From positions 4,050,005 through 4,114,004 of the forward strand of contig NZ_CP132359.1 in assembly GCF_030758975.1 (NCBI RefSeq): DNA of 64,000 bases, given 5' to 3'. The DNA comes from Bosea beijingensis. GTDB taxonomy: Bacteria > Pseudomonadota > Alphaproteobacteria > Rhizobiales > Beijerinckiaceae. Shown here piece after piece: positions 62,351 through 64,000 of this stretch (its first letter is position 1; every line of letters starts with the position of its first letter). A program made the position numbers and the translations under genes. The notes beneath the pieces are model-generated. The model had not been told where the DNA came from. It worked only from the letters and a program-made list of their open reading frames with translations, and did no database searches.

Positions 62351-64000
62351 TCAATCAGGAATGGTGGTTACGGAGATGACACTACCGTTTGCCGCATACT
62401 CGGTGCGTGTGGATGACCAGCTGTAGATGCCGGCCTGGTCGAGATCGGTGAACTGCCGTGTCCCATCGTCGCGAATAATGTCGATGTAGTCGATCCGCGC
62501 GAGTGTATCGTAAACCGTGCGTGTCGAAGCGATCGCATTCGCATTGGCCTGGTCGAAATCAGTGAAGACCCGGGTCCCATCGTCGTTGAGCACGTCCACG
62601 ATGTCGACCCGTCCCAGAGTGTCGTAGAGCGTGCGGGTGGAAGCATCGGCCCTCGCACCCGCTTGGTCGAAATCGGTGAAGACACGGGTTCCATCATCGT
62701 TGCGGACATCGACATAGTCGATGCGGCTCAGATTGTCGTAGGCAGTCAGCGTCGAGGTGTCCACCCTGGCATTGGCTTGGTCGAAATCGGTGAATATCCG
62801 CGTTGCGTTGTCGTTGCGCACGTCGACATAGTCCACCCGGCTCAGATTGTCGTAGGCAGTCAGCGTCGAGGTGTCCACCCTGGCATTGGCTTGGTCGAAA
62901 TCGGTGAATATCCGCGTTGCGTTGTCGTTGCGCACGTCGACATAGTCCACCCGGCTCAGATTGTCGTAGGCAGTCAGCGTCGAGGTGTCCACCCTGGCAT
63001 TGGCTTGGTCGAAATCGGTGAATATCCGCGTTGCGTTGTCGTTGCGCACGTCGACATAGTCCACCCGGCTCAGATTGTCGTAGGCAGTCAGCGTCGAGGT
63101 GTCCACCCTGGCATTGGCTTGGTCGAAATCGGTGAATATCCGCGTTGCGTTGTCGTTGCGCACGTCGACATAGTCCACCCGGCTCAGATTGTCGTAGGCA
63201 GTCAGCGTCGAGGTGTCCACCCTGGCATTGGCTTGGTCGAAATCGGTGAATATCCGCGTTGCGTTGTCGTTGCGCACGTCGACATAGTCCACCCGGCTCA
63301 GATTGTCATAAGCCGTCAGCGTGGAGATATCGGTGCGCGTGCTCCCCTGGTCGAAATCGGTATAGATTCGGGTACCGTTATCGTTGCGAACGTCAACTAT
63401 GTCGGTGCGCCCGAGACTATCATAGATCGTCTGCGTGGAGGTGTCGGTGCGCGCATTCCCTTGGTCGAAATCGGTGAAAACGCGGGTTCCGTCGTCGTTG
63501 AACACGTCGACCGTATCGAGTCGCTGCAGGGCGTCGTAGACCCGCGTGTCGGTGAGCCAGGCATTGGCATTAGCGAGATCGAAGGCTTTCGTGGTCACGT
63601 TCGCATAGTTCGATGCGAAGTCGGTCGCAAGGCTGGCCGGCTCCGATCCGAATACGGTCGTCAGAACACCGTTGCCCTTGACCAGGATTTCCGCGTTGCC
63701 GCCCGAGACCGCAATGGTCAACAGCCTGTCGCTTCCCGACAGCGCAGCCGTAACGGAGGCAGAATTGACCGCGCCGAAGCGCACCGTCTCGCCTGCCGCG
63801 TAATCATTGATCGTATCGCGTACACCGGACTGAAGATCGGCCGACGCAAAGTAGTAGAGGTCCGTGCCGGCGTTGCCGGTCAGAGTATCCGCGCCGATGC
63901 CGCCGCGCAGAGCGTCGCCGCCCGCCCCGCCGATAAGCGTGTCGCTTCCGCCGCGGCCGTCGAGCACCATCGCCAGGGACGACTGGGATGCGTCGAACGC
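62351..64000 (-). CDS. RTX-type calcium-binding protein with ten 38-residue repeats (5' end outside the window)
   Basis: C-terminal 550 residues of a larger protein; the frame stays open to the window edge. Near the edge are glycine-rich RTX nonapeptides (DGRGGSDTLIGGAGGDALRG, GADTLTGNAGTDLYYF), expected to bind Ca2+ outside the cell. A beta-rich segment follows, then ten tandem units of 38 residues with the frame YD-L-R-D-VDV-ND--TR-FTDFDQ. Units 3-7 are identical. RTX proteins are exported by type I secretion using a C-terminal signal; here the C-terminus ends SVISVTTIPD. It may be a surface or matrix-associated adhesin. Function beyond that is unknown. Confidence 0.85.
   Translation of the reverse strand, partial: AFDASQSSLAMVLDGRGGSDTLIGGAGGDALRGGIGADTLTGNAGTDLYYFASADLQSGVRDTINDYAAGETVRFGAVNSASVTAALSGSDRLLTIAVSGGNAEILVKGNGVLTTVFGSEPASLATDFASNYANVTTKAFDLANANAWLTDTRVYDALQRLDTVDVFNDDGTRVFTDFDQGNARTDTSTQTIYDSLGRTDIVDVRNDNGTRIYTDFDQGSTRTDISTLTAYDNLSRVDYVDVRNDNATRIFTDFDQANARVDTSTLTAYDNLSRVDYVDVRNDNATRIFTDFDQANARVDTSTLTAYDNLSRVDYVDVRNDNATRIFTDFDQANARVDTSTLTAYDNLSRVDYVDVRNDNATRIFTDFDQANARVDTSTLTAYDNLSRVDYVDVRNDNATRIFTDFDQANARVDTSTLTAYDNLSRIDYVDVRNDDGTRVFTDFDQAGARADASTRTLYDTLGRVDIVDVLNDDGTRVFTDFDQANANAIASTRTVYDTLARIDYIDIIRDDGTRQFTDLDQAGIYSWSSTRTEYAANGSVISVTTIPD
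62735..63304. repeat. Five identical 114-bp tandem repeats within the RTX gene
   Basis: Five direct copies of a 114-base unit start at 62735, 62849, 62963, 63077 and 63191, with no base difference seen. The unit is a whole number of codons (38), so copy number can change without frameshift. Flanking units at both sides are diverged (more than ten changes each), so the identical block arose recently by expansion or is held by gene conversion. Confidence 0.92.

Noticed and set aside
62351..63560. Regular direct repeats as a possible CRISPR array
   Set aside because: Units are 114 bp, contiguous without spacers and in frame with a protein.

Overview
The window looks like chromosomal DNA of a high-GC alphaproteobacterium of the order Hyphomicrobiales. 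A Bosea-like genome would fit, but that is an impression from codon use, gene content and one recognised intergenic repeat (22454-22497), not a computed assignment. No rRNA, tRNA, CRISPR array, insertion sequence or phage gene was seen. Both edges cut genes: a hydrolase on the left and a repeat protein on the right.

Region 1 (1-12471) is a hydantoin/ureide utilisation locus. It holds an L-type N-carbamoyl amino acid amidohydrolase (partial), two cyclic amidohydrolases of the hydantoinase family, a DUF917 (S-methyl-thiohydantoin desulfurase-type) protein, a LysR regulator, a complete amino-acid-type ABC importer, an NHL beta-propeller, a D-type N-carbamoylase and an MFS transporter. Three copies of a TAAY-N5-GTTA box (a LysR-type T-N11-A site) sit before the LysR gene, the ABC operon and the D-carbamoylase, so these probably form one regulon. 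The upstream hydantoinase homologue carries Gln in place of the first His of the metal-binding HxH motif.

Region 2 (12658-17916) has a GDP-mannose pyrophosphorylase/phosphomannose isomerase gene and a biotin-dependent acyl-CoA carboxylase pair (methylcrotonyl-CoA type) behind a palindromic operator.

Region 3 (18416-49345) mixes polysaccharide export, sulfate activation (CysD and CysNC, making PAPS) and an unusual lipid cluster: fatty acyl-AMP ligase, stand-alone ACP, a fully reducing single-module type I PKS without thioesterase, a translationally coupled alpha-oxoamine synthase, an SDR resembling 3-ketosphinganine reductase, an LpxL-type acyltransferase, a P450, a fatty acid hydroxylase-type membrane protein, a PF10118 ferritin-like protein, a CDP-alcohol phosphatidyltransferase, two methyltransferases and glycosyltransferases. 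The best reading is a bacterial line that builds a sphingoid-like long-chain amino alcohol on a PKS, with the same logic as fungal fumonisin synthesis, and then reduces, acylates, hydroxylates and adds a head group. The product is inference.

Region 4 (49364-64000) is a minus-strand surface-glycan block: a sugar aminotransferase, methyltransferases, two sulfotransferase-type proteins (one fused to two methyltransferase-like domains), a 1407-residue multi-domain glycosyltransferase, a Tat-exported beta-helix protein and an RTX protein with a ten-fold 38-residue repeat, five copies of which are identical at DNA level. PAPS from CysD/CysNC plausibly feeds the three sulfotransferase-type domains in the window, suggesting a sulfated surface glycan or glycolipid.
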